In this document: positions 14,400 to 25,298 of the stretch, piece by piece | Layout: every line of letters begins with the position of its first letter | Position numbering within the stretch: position 1 is the first letter of the stretch | NCBI GenBank assembly: GCA_038380795.1 | Contig: CM076270.1 | Span: forward strand, 19,484,001 to 19,548,000 | DNA length: 64,000 nucleotides | Direction: 5' to 3' | Origin: Pyrocephalus nanus | Taxonomy: Eukaryota; Chordata; Aves; Passeriformes; Tyrannidae | Made by a program: the position numbers and the translations under genes | The notes under the pieces: generated by a model | Told to the model about the DNA's origin: nothing | The model's input: the letters and a program-made list of their open reading frames with translations, nothing else | The model's database searches: none

Positions 14400-14880
14400 T
14401 TGGGCTTGGTGTTGTTGGCTGATTAGCTTCGAGCTCAGCCAGGAGGCTGGTCCAATTCAGCAGGCAGCATCACTCTGTGCTTATCCTGGCACGAAGTTTG
14501 GAGCCCACATATGCAGGACTGGGAGAGGAGGTGGGGCCAACTGCATAAATTGCTTGTAGAAACAAGCACTTTATTATGCAAGGGTTACCTCGGGGGTCTC
14601 AGTCCAAAACTGTGCTTCATCAGTGGCTCCTGCATTATTCTGGAAGCACTGTAGGAGAAAAGGACATAAGTCACTACATTTTGGAAGTGCACTGATCCAG
14701 TGGATGACAAGACTGTTCTGGGAACACCTCCAGATCCATCCTGTTTGCACTGCTCCAGGTCTGTCTGTGTACATGGCCGAGCAGCCTGCGACTCTGGCTG
14801 GATTCATGAAGATAGAAAAAGCATATTTATTCCAACTAAATCTCCCAAGCACATAATCCAGTGGCTATTCACAGGGCAGG
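14400..14880 (-). mobile_element. Possible degraded endogenous LTR fragment
   Basis: Read on the minus strand, this block has an AATAAA polyadenylation hexamer (complement of 14570-14575) in an LTR-like setting, preceded by a sequence rich in CpG-decay products and a short open frame (14574-14852, 92 codons) that runs into the signal. Composition and layout differ from the surrounding AT-rich intron and resemble avian endogenous retroviral LTRs. I cannot identify a family, the edges are guesses, and no gag, pol or env motif is recognisable. Confidence 0.33.
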
Positions 14881-15073
14881 ATTAACACACACTAACAGGA
14901 TGAGATTCCAAACTAACCCATAAATCTCCATAAAAATGTGGGCAGATAAAGTAGAACCTGTTGAGCTCTGTGCTGCTTACCCAAACCCTCTTACACAAGG
15001 CTGACCTTAAGTTGGAAAAATAAAGTAGTTTACCTGAGCAGCTTGACAAATCAGAGTTTAACAAGCTCTATGG

Positions 15074-15196
15074 GAGTGTTCAAGGCCAGGCTGGATGGGG
15101 CTAGTGGGAGATGTCCCTGCCATGGCAGGGGGATTGGAACACGACGATCTTTAAGGACCCTTCCAACCCAAACCATTCTATGGTTCTGTGAATATG
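15074..15196 (+). mobile_element. CR1 LINE 3' end, short
   Basis: About 120 bp of the extreme CR1 3' end, sense to the gene: gtgttcaaggccaggctgga, then gtccctgccatggcaggggg, the 'gatctttaaggacccttcca' phrase and the terminal accattctatggttctgtga. Compared with the element at 10005-10476 it lacks the segment between 'aggctggatggggct' and the 'agtggg' step, a small internal deletion. Confidence 0.92.
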
Positions 15197-16746
15197 AGAG
15201 AATTCCATTTTGGAGTTTCCCCTCAGATTCATTCTATTGGAAAAAATAGATCTTTCCAAATTTTTGTGGCCAGAGTAGAGTGAGAGATGAAGCTTCTTTG
15301 CACCCATAATTTACATAATATAAGCTTATGCCCATTTAAAAACATATTTCCTTTGATAATATACTGTGGTGCAAGGTATTTCTGCTCCTCCTTGTAAGTT
15401 TAAGAAACTGAACATAAAAATTAGCAGAAAAGAAAATGATGATGTTTCTTGTGTTCTGTGCAAATAATTTTATTATTTAGTGACTTGAATGAAAGAAAAC
15501 AAAACACAGTTTGTAACCAATTGTGCCATCTGGATAAATCTGGACAAAATTACATACTCCTGTTGGTAACATCTGGGTATTAAGCAATGCAGTGGTGGTG
15601 TATTATCCAGAATTACAATTTATAAAAGAAATACACTTTGTGCTCAAACTCTAAGCATGTAGGTGTTAGGTTTGATATTGCTTCAAAATAACCTCATTTT
15701 ACAGTAATAAATATTGCAGAATTGTCAAGGCATTCAGTTACTGAGTGACATGAATGTTTTCATATCATTACTAAAATACTTTTTTTAAAATCCATATGAT
15801 ACATTTCCACTCTTGGCTTAAAATTTTCCACTCCTGCAGAGAGCTGGGATCTTTTTTCTCTCCATGGATGCTGAAGGAGGAAAGAGTATCTTAGCAGGGG
15901 ATTTTTTATGCAGTTGCAATTTGTTCACCATATTCTTACTTGACAAAGCATCAACCAGAATACAAAGATTGTTTGTGCTTTTTACTCTTGGAACCATATT
16001 TTCTGCTAAATGCTGTCTTTCCCCAGCGAGGTAAATACTCTGGGTAGCTCCTTACATGTTTTTAATAGTGCCTGACAGTTAAGCTGTAAGAAAACCCAGA
16101 GCTGTAAAGAACTGTGCTATTTTATCAGGGCTTGGCAGCACCGTGTTTTCCATCTCAGTCCATCATTAGATAAGAGCACATGGAGTTACAACCATCAAGT
16201 ATGTGCCAGAAACCAGCTTAAACTGATACTATCTGTTTGAGGGTGAATACTCCATATGTACTGACATTCATACCAATGTTTTTGTGAATATCTGAGGCTG
16301 TCACCAGGACATTACATGACTTGTCCTACATTCACCCCCTCTGTATTGCATTTTACAGCACATCATCCCCACATACCATATATCTTCATAAGGGCAGGGA
16401 GGGAAGACTGATGAAGAAAATTTGGTTTTAGTCTTTCATGTTCTTGAAATAACTGAAGAAATGTCATTACTGAATTATAGAAAATAATGGAAATTTCCAA
16501 GAAAGATAACTTTAAAATTTTTTCTCTAGTTTTCTGTGCAATACCTTTAATCTAGAAAACTCTTGCTGGTTTACAATGTATTGTATTTTAAAATGTTTAT
16601 GTTGTTTGGCATTGAAGCTAATAGGACCATTTGGGTATTAAAAATAATCTAAAGAGTGGGATTCAGAACCTTATCCTATATTGCAATAATCTTCACATCT
16701 TTTTCATTAGTCTCTCATCCTGTTACTCATCATATGTCATTTGCAG

Positions 16747-16995
16747 GAGCTTCCTCAGGTGCCATTGACCTGTTACCATCTCCCAGTACAACAACTAACT
16801 GGACAGCTGGGCTTGTCATGGATAGCAATGACATCATTTTTAAATTTGATGGAAAGCAAGGAGCCAAAATCCCAGATGGAATAGTCCCGAAAAATTTAAC
16901 TGATCAATTCACCATCACTTTGTGGATGAAACATGGACCTAGTCCTGGATTAAGGGCTGAGAAAGAGACTATTCTCTGCAACTCTGACAAGACAG
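16747..16995 (+). CDS. CLSTN2: CLSTN2 exon B: start of LamG-like (LNS) domain
   Basis: The exon encodes 83 residues starting (G)ASSGAIDLLPSPSTTTNW and ending ETILCNSDKT(E). It is the first half of the concanavalin-A/laminin-G-like fold of calsyntenins. Two N-glycosylation sequons are visible, NWT (about residue 17) and NLT (in PKNLTDQF). The FTITLWMKHGPSPG stretch is a conserved beta-strand core, and IPDGIVPKNLTDQF points to CLSTN2 rather than CLSTN1/3. The acceptor is tttgcag at 16740-16746; the donor gtgagt at 16996 is strong. The exon is phase 1-1 (249 bp) and frame-preserving if skipped. The open frame extends upstream to 16656, but that part is intron. Confidence 0.95.
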
Positions 16996-17833
16996 GTGAG
17001 TCTATGTGTTGAAAAAATGTTATGCAAAGGGAATATCAACATTAATGGATTGTTACCATCTCTCCTCATTTCATTTGGTTTGAGAAAAAAACTTACTAAC
17101 CTGGGTTGGTGCCATTCTTAGCATCACTGACTTGGGAGCTTATTGGGGGGACTGATGACTGCCTGAATATCAAACACTGGTTCTCCTCTTGGGTAACACA
17201 GCTGCAGATTTTCACAGACTCACAGAATATGTTGAGTTGGAAGGGACCTACAAGGGTCATCGAGTCCAACTCCTGGCCCTGCCCAGGATCATTCCTGAGA
17301 GTCACACCCTGTGCCCAGGAGTGCTGTTCAGATGCTCCTGGACCTCTGTCAGGCTTAGTGCTGTGACCACTGCCCTGGGGAGCCTGTTCAGTGCCCAACC
17401 ACCCTCTGGGGGAAGAACCATTTTCTAATACCCAACCTAAACTTCACCTAACACAACTTCAGGCCATTCCCTCAGGTTCTCTGGTAACCACAGAGAAGAG
17501 ATCAGTGCCTATTCCTCCTCTTCCCCTCATGAGGAAGTTGGAACTGCAACGAGGTCTCCCCTCAGTTTCCTCTTCTTCAGGCTAAACAGCCAAAGTTCCC
17601 TCAACCTCTCCTCATACAGCTTCCTCTCAAGGCCATCTTCACTGCCCTGCTTTGGACACTTAATATTTTTGGACGGCTTAATATTTTATGCGAATATAAA
17701 TTAGTTATTTTCACGGGGGTTTTTATTTGGTTGGGATTTGTCTCTTAGGTGTTTAATGCTCTCAAACACATTCCCTTAACCCAAAGCGTTGGTGACGGTT
17801 CAGGTCACTGATGGTGTCGGTCCCTCCTTTCAG
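16996..17833 (+). other. CLSTN2: Intron B-C (838 bp)
   Basis: Short intron, more than half of it an antisense CR1 fragment (17211-17690). It ends ctttcag at 17827-17833. The last 70 bases already contain CpGs (aagcgttgg, gacggtt, gtcggtcc), matching the GC-rich exon that follows. Confidence 0.88.
17211..17690 (-). mobile_element. CR1 LINE 3' fragment, antisense
   Basis: Minus-strand CR1: it begins with the reversed terminal region (ttcacagactcacagaatat), then ttggaagggacctacaaggg, catcgagtccaactcctggc, ccctggggagcctgttcagt, ggctaaacagccaaagttcc and gccctgctttggacact. It is about 480 bp long, 5'-truncated, and ends roughly 140 bases before exon C. The frame-like stretches inside it (for example 17106-17366 +) are by-products of the repeat, not genes. 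Confidence 0.93.
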
Positions 17834-17945
17834 AGATGAACAGGCACCACTACGCCCTGTACGTGCACAACTGCAGACTCGTGTTCCTGCTGCGCAAGGA
17901 CTTCGACCAGGCCGACACCTTCCGGCCCGCCGAGTTCCACTGGAA
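17790..17945. other. CLSTN2: Orphan CpG-dense, GC-rich patch over exon C
   Basis: Exon C alone holds 9 CpG dinucleotides in 122 bp, with about 3 more just upstream, in a window that is otherwise CpG-poor. It is not long enough to be called a CpG island and there is no sign of a promoter. See the finding on GC3. Confidence 0.6.
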
Positions 17946-17955
17946 ACTGGATCAG
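17834..17955 (+). CDS. CLSTN2: CLSTN2 exon C: LamG-like domain, middle
   Basis: Encodes (E)MNRHHYALYVHNCRLVF, then LLRKDFDQADTFRPAEFHW and KLDQ, a highly conserved piece of the calsyntenin LamG-like domain. The acceptor is ctttcag; the split Glu codon is formed with the last base of exon B. The donor is gtaccc at 17956, a poor match to consensus; the exon ends on a complete Gln codon (phase 0) and the next exon supplies ICDKEW. Codon use is strikingly GC-rich: 37 of 40 complete codons end in G or C, against 28 of 74 in exon G of the same gene. The minus-strand open frame at 17762-18022 is its shadow. Confidence 0.95.
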
Positions 17956-18622
17956 GTACCCTGCTCTTCTCTGATCTGTATCCCCCTCTCAAAACCATAG
18001 AGAACAACCCCAATCCCACCATAACTGCCCTGGGAAATCTGAACTCCGTTGCAATTGTTGCTGCAACTCGTAGCTGTTACGACTTTAATTGGCATCCACA
18101 TAAAAAGATCCAAATGAGTTAACTTGGTCGAGTCATTTTATACAGTAGGGGGTTTAAGTGAATAATTTTAAATGGTAAGTAGAGATTTATATCCTTCAGC
18201 AATGGATAGAGACATGGCATTGCTTATAGTTCCTTAAAAGTTTTCCTTTTATCATTTTTTTAAAAATCTGCTTTATCAGCACGATGGAAGTGATGGAAAC
18301 CTTTTCAGTAAAGAGGATGCTGACACACAGGCATTTGTAATGTAGTGTAAAGCCAATCTGCAGACTTCTTCTTTCATCTGCTGTGCTGTATGTAATGTCT
18401 CCTTATTATTAAGAGTATATCGCAAGAAAATTATTATCAAAGAGATAAGAGTTGCCTTTTATAGTTTTAATAATTTTAAGCAGGATAAGGATCATTTAGA
18501 TGAAAGGAGACAGACTTCAACAAAGTGGTATTTTCTCAAAGCAAGTTTTTTCATATTTCTGAGTCCAAACTATGATATTAAAGATGTAGATATAGGAATG
18601 TTTACTTTTCTAATTCAGCTTC

Positions 18623-18639
18623 TATATATATATATATAT
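18623..18639. repeat. (TA)n microsatellite
   Basis: An uninterrupted run of alternating T and A of about 17 bases. Intronic and probably polymorphic. Confidence 0.8.
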
Positions 18640-19705
18640 CAATCAAAAAATTATCTTCCTTGTGATTATCAGATGAGTGTGGTAAGAAAGCATGTGATGA
18701 CCATAGCACTTGCTTTGCATTTACACTGGCCAGTCTGGAATAAGTTTCTGCTGTACTTGATATGAAATCTTACAGTGCCTCAAAGCAAATTTAAAATAAA
18801 TCATATTGAAGATTGTAAGTCAGGAGTAACTGATGTCACCTCAGATAATGCTGTTCTGAGCACTGAAGATGGATTTCTATTTCTGAAATCTATGCTAAGC
18901 ATGTAAATTAATGATAATGCAAAGTTTGTGTGAAGTATTTTAACTTTGAAAATTGAATGCAGTCAACTTTTATAACCTTTCACTGAGAATGTCCTCTCAA
19001 AAAATGAAATTTGTATGTAACTCTTGTAACTTGGCCATGAACCTTCCTAACTTCTACTGAAAACCCCTACATCATAGAAAGTTCAGATAGAAAAGATTTT
19101 TTAGGTCACATGATTAATTTCCTTTCATTTGGCTACTGTCACTTGATTTCCACTGTGTATTTTCAGCTGTTCTTTCTAGCTGAAGAAGAAAGTAAGATTA
19201 AAGTATAAATAAAGTTTTTTATGGGTTGTGTGACCAGACTTCCATGAAGATAAATTTATACTGTCATGGTGATACTGTTGTAAGTTTTGTCATGAAGGCA
19301 ACTCATAAAGATTGCTTCTTTATCTCCTCTTCATGCTCCACCTGGCCTATATGGTAGAGTAAATTAAAAGAAACTGAAAATAAAACATATGTGAATAGTG
19401 GGCTGGTAAGGAACTTGCATGGTTTTGTAGTCAGAAGCTTTCACTTCCAAGTGGTAAAATTAGTCCAGCTTCTAAATATATGCACAGAGTGATCTACCAT
19501 AGATAGCTTAGGGTATTTTAAAACCACATCAAAAAGCAAGTTATGATCCCATTCAATATGAAAAGAAGCTAGGCTAGGATTAGAAAAGTAGATTTAAATG
19601 CTCTAGATGCTAAAGTTGTTTATTTGCATACTTAGATATTGAAATACCTGTGGAAACCTCACCTTAAGAACAGTTCATTCTGTAGTGGCATATCCTCAGA
19701 TTCCT

Positions 19706-19835
19706 TGTTGTTGTTTTTTGTTTTGTGGTGTTTGTTTTTTTTGTATTGTTTTGGTTTGGTTTTGTTTGGTTGGTTTTTTTGTTTGTTTGGTTTTTTGGGT
19801 GTTTTTTTTTTTTTGGGGGGGGGGGGGTGGTGTTG
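19706..19835. repeat. T/G-rich low-complexity tract with T13-G13
   Basis: About 130 bases of TTTG, TTGG and T runs that end in 13 T (19802-19814) directly followed by 13 G (19815-19827). Frame-like translations rich in Phe, Gly and Cys here are artefacts of composition. The G run is both a quadruplex candidate and a likely place for sequencing error. Confidence 0.88.
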
Positions 19836-22800
19836 TTTTTTTAAGAATAGCCCGGGAATCAGGCTTTACCTAAGTGCTGTCCATGCTCTGACCATCTGCA
19901 CTGTGATACAGGATGCTGTGGATGGCATTGCATGTTTGACTCTGGAAGACAATGCCACAGTTGGTAGCAAGCACAGACATAGCACAGTAAAAGCACTTTA
20001 TTGCTGAGCTCACTTTATGAGTGTGACAACAATCCATAACTTGTTTTTGCTGAGAGGAATCTGGTGACCTTGGAATAGGGTGAAGCATGAACTAGTGAAA
20101 TCATTTATCATTCTTACTGTGGAACAGTAAAATTTATGATACCAGCTGCTTTGGGCTCTGTCTACTCCACAAGACTACTCGTTGTTTCAAGGCACTGACC
20201 AAGAAGGTGAGCTTATTGTCATTCCAAGTTTAATTTCATTTTCTAGCTCTTATTTCTGTTGTTGGTGTGTATGGCACACAGCTTAGCTGCAGACTCCATT
20301 CTTGGCTGAGTGCAAGGATCCACCAAACATTTTATGTAGCTACACCTGAGCAGTGTGTAGCAGTGAGCATCTGAAGCCTCGTGGTACTACATGGCCATCA
20401 TAACAGCCTTGCATAAAAGTGTCTGAAACTTTTACATAGGAGTGGCTGCAAAGCTATCTTTGGGAAGATTGTATCTTTAGGTTAGTTCATAAACCTAAGG
20501 ATTTATTTGCAGTATGGCTTTCAGTGTATTTAACCCTGTTTGTCACATTAGACTGAATGGCCTTTGCAAGGTGAATTTTTTGCTTCCTTATGCTGAGGAT
20601 GCACAATCTAATAGAGCCATAACCCTGGGCATGTGTGCCTTGAGTCACCTGTTAGCATGGGAGATGAGAATTTGCAAAAAGTGCTGCTAATCAAACATAA
20701 TAGACTTTACACTGAAGGTATCCCTGTTTCTTATAAGAAACACGGGGGAAAAAAATTAAATGGTCCAGTTTCATCCTTTTTGAAATTTACCTGTCTTAGT
20801 TATGGGAGAATCCATTACCAGTAATCTGGGAAAAAGGTACAGAAAGAATCATATTAAAGAAAATCAGTGCCAAGTCTGTACTGCTGGATAATAAAAACTG
20901 TGGTTTTCCCCAACAACTGCAACAGATGCCCCAGTAGAGGTGGTTCCATCCCTTTACTTATTCCAGTTTCCTTGGAAGTGCAGGTGTTATCTTTGTTTCA
21001 GAATCATGATCTTATTCCTGAGTTTCCCATGCAAAGGTTTAAATTGAATATCATGATGTGTTTTAAAGCTTTTTTTATGATTTCTTTTCACATATTTAAC
21101 TATTAGACACTTTTTAAACCCGAGAACTGATTACAAAAAGTTTTGTCACCAAAGTCAGTAAAAGGCACCCAAGTCATTAACTTATTGTCTCAAATGGATA
21201 GAAAGATAGATGTGATTTTAAGTGAATTATTTAGGCAGCCAAATATACATTTGGGCCATCTAAGAATAACATATAAAATATAAAAACTGTTTCTTTGAAA
21301 TTCTTGGAAAGCTGTGAACCAAATCAAAATAATAGTTTGGATAATGAACCAAGGCATTCAAGCATTTGGTGACAGTGGAAAATATACCATTAAATAGGAC
21401 AATGCACAGTGTATTTCACACTCTGTTCATCACAGATATTACATTTTTTATACAAATATGAGGACAGTCAAGCCAAAAGGCATTCTTCCTTCCCCTAAAT
21501 CAATAGAATAGGAACACTTTTTTTTTAGTGGACGAAGGTATCGGAGCCAGGAATGAACAATTTTTTCACATACTTATTTTTATTCAAAATGGAAAATTAT
21601 TTTCAGGATGTTATCACCCTGAAAATAGTCTTCCAGCACACAGGTAAAATTGGTATTGATCCCATTAAAAAACAGGGAATGCGCTGCATGATCTGGAGTC
21701 ATCCAAAGTCAGCAAAAAATAGATAAACATGCAGAAAGTTACTGTTTCTTTTCTAAGATAAAATAAATTCCTTTGACTAATCCAAAATAAACCTGCAGTG
21801 CTTTTATTGTGGAAAAGCCCCAAACAATCACTTGTAAAAGAGGAAGGTAGAGAAAAAGGGTTTAGATAAATCTGAATATGCTGCAGTCTATGTCTGTGTG
21901 AGCTCATGTATGCTGAAGGATCAAGGCAAGGCCTCCATTTGCATTTAATCTCTTCACCGACCACACACACACAGTAGGGTCTTCTACCCACAGAAAGCAG
22001 CCATGTCCAGTCAAACCCTCCATCCCCAGCTGCTGTACAAGGACATTATAGACAAGGAACTGACTTCTGAAGAAATTTATATTATATAATAAGAGATTAA
22101 AGTGAAATTGATTTGGTATCTGGACTTTTTTTTTTTTTTTTAGCTAAATAGCAGCATTTTTCTGAGTGAAAATTGTTCTTATATGCTGGATTTTTAGAAA
22201 GTGATTAGTTGTGTTCATCTGGTTTTGAGAAGAGCACCATTCACATCATGAAAACCTTAAGTGGCATCCCTCTCAGGGAGAGAAAACAAATGAATATTTA
22301 TGGACAAAACACAGTATTCTCAGTCCTAGAGGGTAAAAAGATCACAGAGGAGACAGGATGGTGCAAATTTTCCTCATCTCTGTGCATGACATTTCCCCTC
22401 TTAGATAAAAGACTTCAGGCTTGCCAGTCCCATACTTTCCAACACGCTCTGCTCTATGCATACACCTTTAATAAAAGTAGGGAGAGAAATCAGGTGCTTT
22501 CCTATAGAACCAGTAAGAGAGAAATGATAAATGAGTCACACTAATCCTGCAACAGAGATGAAATAATTCCAGAACTTAAAAAGTATTTGCAGCATTCATG
22601 GCACCTCAAGTGTGTAACATTGTAGCCTTGTCTGTTCTGACACGGTTTATTGCCAGTTTCCATCTTTAAATGCTATTTTGACAAATTTTTATTCAGTATC
22701 TTGCTTCAAAACAGTTTTCGGTAGCACAAGGATGAGTCACCAGTGCTGATAAATTCCAAAAAAATTTCTTTGAGATCCCAACTGAAAGAAGCTCATTTAA

Positions 22801-23340
22801 TTTATGGTTTTAATTGAACTGCTACATCACTGCTAATAACAAAATCTTGACAGACCGCTCCCAGTGGCTGTCCAGAACTTGCTTTATGACGTACAAAGTT
22901 CCTTTGGGCCAGCCCTGGAGTATTGCCTACAAATTTATCTGGTGATGTGCATTTCTGATTTGTGCAGTCCAGCCCAGTGTGAAATGCACTGACTGCTCTG
23001 TGCTTCTGTAAAACTTTTGTGACCCTTAAGGAGCAACCAAGCTGAGCATTTTATCATTTCTATATTTTCATTTGCTTGGAATTATTTGGACAAGTTTCTG
23101 GGTTTATATTCTGTATTTTTCAATTTTCTGACTGTGGCAGCTTTATCACGATGGTTTGGGATTTTCAGACCTGTTTTGTTGACCTACTGTTCCCAAAGAC
23201 TTAAGATGAGCGAGGACAACTCTTATGAACATGATACCTATTAAGTGTTGTCTTTTATCTCTTACGTGGGAAACTGTTTTCAGATAGGTAGTTATGGTTT
23301 TTACCAAGGGAAGTTAGAAGCCCTTTACACCCTAAGACAC

Positions 23341-23475
23341 CTACTTTTTTTTTTTTAATCAAATCAGACAAAAAAAGCCACAAAAAAACCCCCCAAAAAC
23401 AAACAAACAACAACAACAAAACCAAACCAAAACAAAAACCCAAACAACCAAACAAAAAACAAACAAACAAACAAG
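23341..23475. repeat. A/C-rich low-complexity tract
   Basis: Starts with a T run at 23346-23357, then about 110 bases of CAAA, CAA and AACC units. It is complementary in type to the T/G-rich tract 3.5 kb upstream, so the two form a loose inverted pair. Confidence 0.85.
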
Positions 23476-25253
23476 GAAAGAAATTCTGCATAGAAGAAGA
23501 AAGGAATTTAAAACTGGCTATAGTACCATGAGATAATAATAAGTATAATGCACTTTAAGCATACTGTGGAAGGTGCCCAAAAATTGTTTGAGAATATTTT
23601 GATAGAGAATTATTAATGTGCCTAAACAAGTTGGATTAAGGTGTCTCTTAACTTGCCCTGTTCCTACAGTACTCTCGGAACTCTAGAAATATAAAGCCTA
23701 GGACTGAAATTTCCCTATCAAGCTATAATGTGATGGGGAATACATTTGCTTTCCTATTTTTCAGCTATTGCTAATATTTATATTTTACACTGTCCCTGAT
23801 TTATCCTCTGTGCCACCAGAGTTTATGCAAAACATGCACAAACTGTTTTGAAAATGTTGCTGAAGAGCAAGAGCTGCTACTTGGGTAATTTCTTGGGGCA
23901 CCTCTGTTAATCTTTCTAGAAAAGCAGGTTGGCTTTGGAGCATTCAGGTGGTGGTTGAAGAATTTCACCAAGGTAGGACTGACATCTCTGTCCTTCCAAA
24001 TGCAGGTTAGGAGAAAAAGAGGCTGTGCTATCAATAAATATAAATTCATTTGTGTATGTGCATGAGCTGTTCGTTCCAGCCTTAGAGATATCTGGATGTC
24101 CATAGTTCAGGAAGAAAGCATGATGTTGATTTTCCACTGATTTTCTTTCCCCATCTGGGTAGTCTCTTGGCAATGTCAAAGGCTAGAAAGGCATATGTTT
24201 AAGCACATGATGAAAGATTATGTAAAAATGCAAAACCGAGCAGCTTTTCTAGTTATACAGCTAAAAAATAAACACAGGGTGTAGTCATCAAGTGTTACTG
24301 AACTGACATGTTTGCTTGATGCAATTTAGTGACAAGAAAGGTAGATTATAATCGAATTATTTCATCATGAATGAACTGCAGATCTAATTTACTAAGACAC
24401 ATGGAAGTTACAGCATGACAGCACCAAGACATGCTGCAGATACAGTACATAATCAGGGTTTTCAGGTGCTTTTATCTGTCAGTATGATTAAGCAATTTCA
24501 TTATTTAAAGCTGTAATTAAGTCATCCATATTTTTGAAACCCATTGTGAAAATCAGTGTTACACACTACGAGTTTCAAGGCTACAAAAGCAGCTCACAGC
24601 CTGCATGCAAATTAGTTTGCAAACTCTTACAATGTTGTCACAATGCAGCAGTGAATGTATGTTACGTAGAAAGGTTCTTATTTGAAAGCTGGTTTTCTTC
24701 CTAATGCAGTTATTTACTTGCACCCAGTAAGGCAAGAAAGAGGGATCCTCATTACAGGAATGCAGATCAGAGCATGATGAAGCTCATCACTGATTATTTC
24801 AGCTCATTAGGCCACAGAGATTGCAGCAGGTTGTTCTGCCCAGCTGGTGCTGTGCAGAAGACACCCCAGGGCCTGTGTTTTTCTGAGGGCAATGGAGTTG
24901 CTTCTTATGGAATAGAGGTTGGTAGGCAGTAGGAAATAATATGATCTTACTGGGAAAACTTTCCTGGCCAATATCCAAAGCAGAATTAACGTCAAGAGGG
25001 AATCATTAGCACAGCTCAAGAGCAGGTGCTGGGTTGAGAAGAGCATGATATTAATAATGGGACATTCTGGCAACTGCAATAAAAGGGTAGATAAGATTAT
25101 GGTCAGATTCCAGTGAGCTCAGTCTGTCACACTGAGAAAACTAAATGGAAATCTTCCATTTGCATTGTTGTCCGTAAATCCAACTTGTTATTAGACTAGG
25201 AAACTGAAGCTTACAGAAATCAAATTGTTTGCTACTGTCCATTAAAAAGGAAG

Positions 25254-25298
25254 TGGAACTTAATCTACTAAACTGAAGTAGAACTTTACCTACTAATC
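25254..25298. repeat. Imperfect tandem repeat, about 25-bp unit
   Basis: gtggaacttaatctactaa is followed after a short spacer by gtagaactttacctactaa, an imperfect duplication. Small and intronic. Confidence 0.45.

Larger units (their letters stand above)
11431..16746 (+). other. CLSTN2: Intron A-B (5.3 kb)
   Basis: Starts gtatgg and ends tttgcag. It contains a pyrimidine-rich stretch near the 5' end (11626-11725), a possible minus-strand LTR relic (about 14400-14880) and a short CR1 3' end (15074-15196). Open frames inside it are short and unrecognised. Nothing else was seen. Confidence 0.85.

Noticed and set aside
17762..18022. Minus-strand open frame over exon C, Arg/Cys/Gly-rich
   Set aside because: Shadow of the GC-rich sense exon, whose codons are constrained and have matching splice sites.
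19639..20007. 122-codon open frame across the T/G-rich tract
   Set aside because: Phe/Leu/Gly/Cys-rich translation comes from low-complexity DNA.
23341..23475. Regularly spaced CAAA units as a CRISPR-like array
   Set aside because: No defined repeat-spacer pattern; it is simple sequence in an animal intron.
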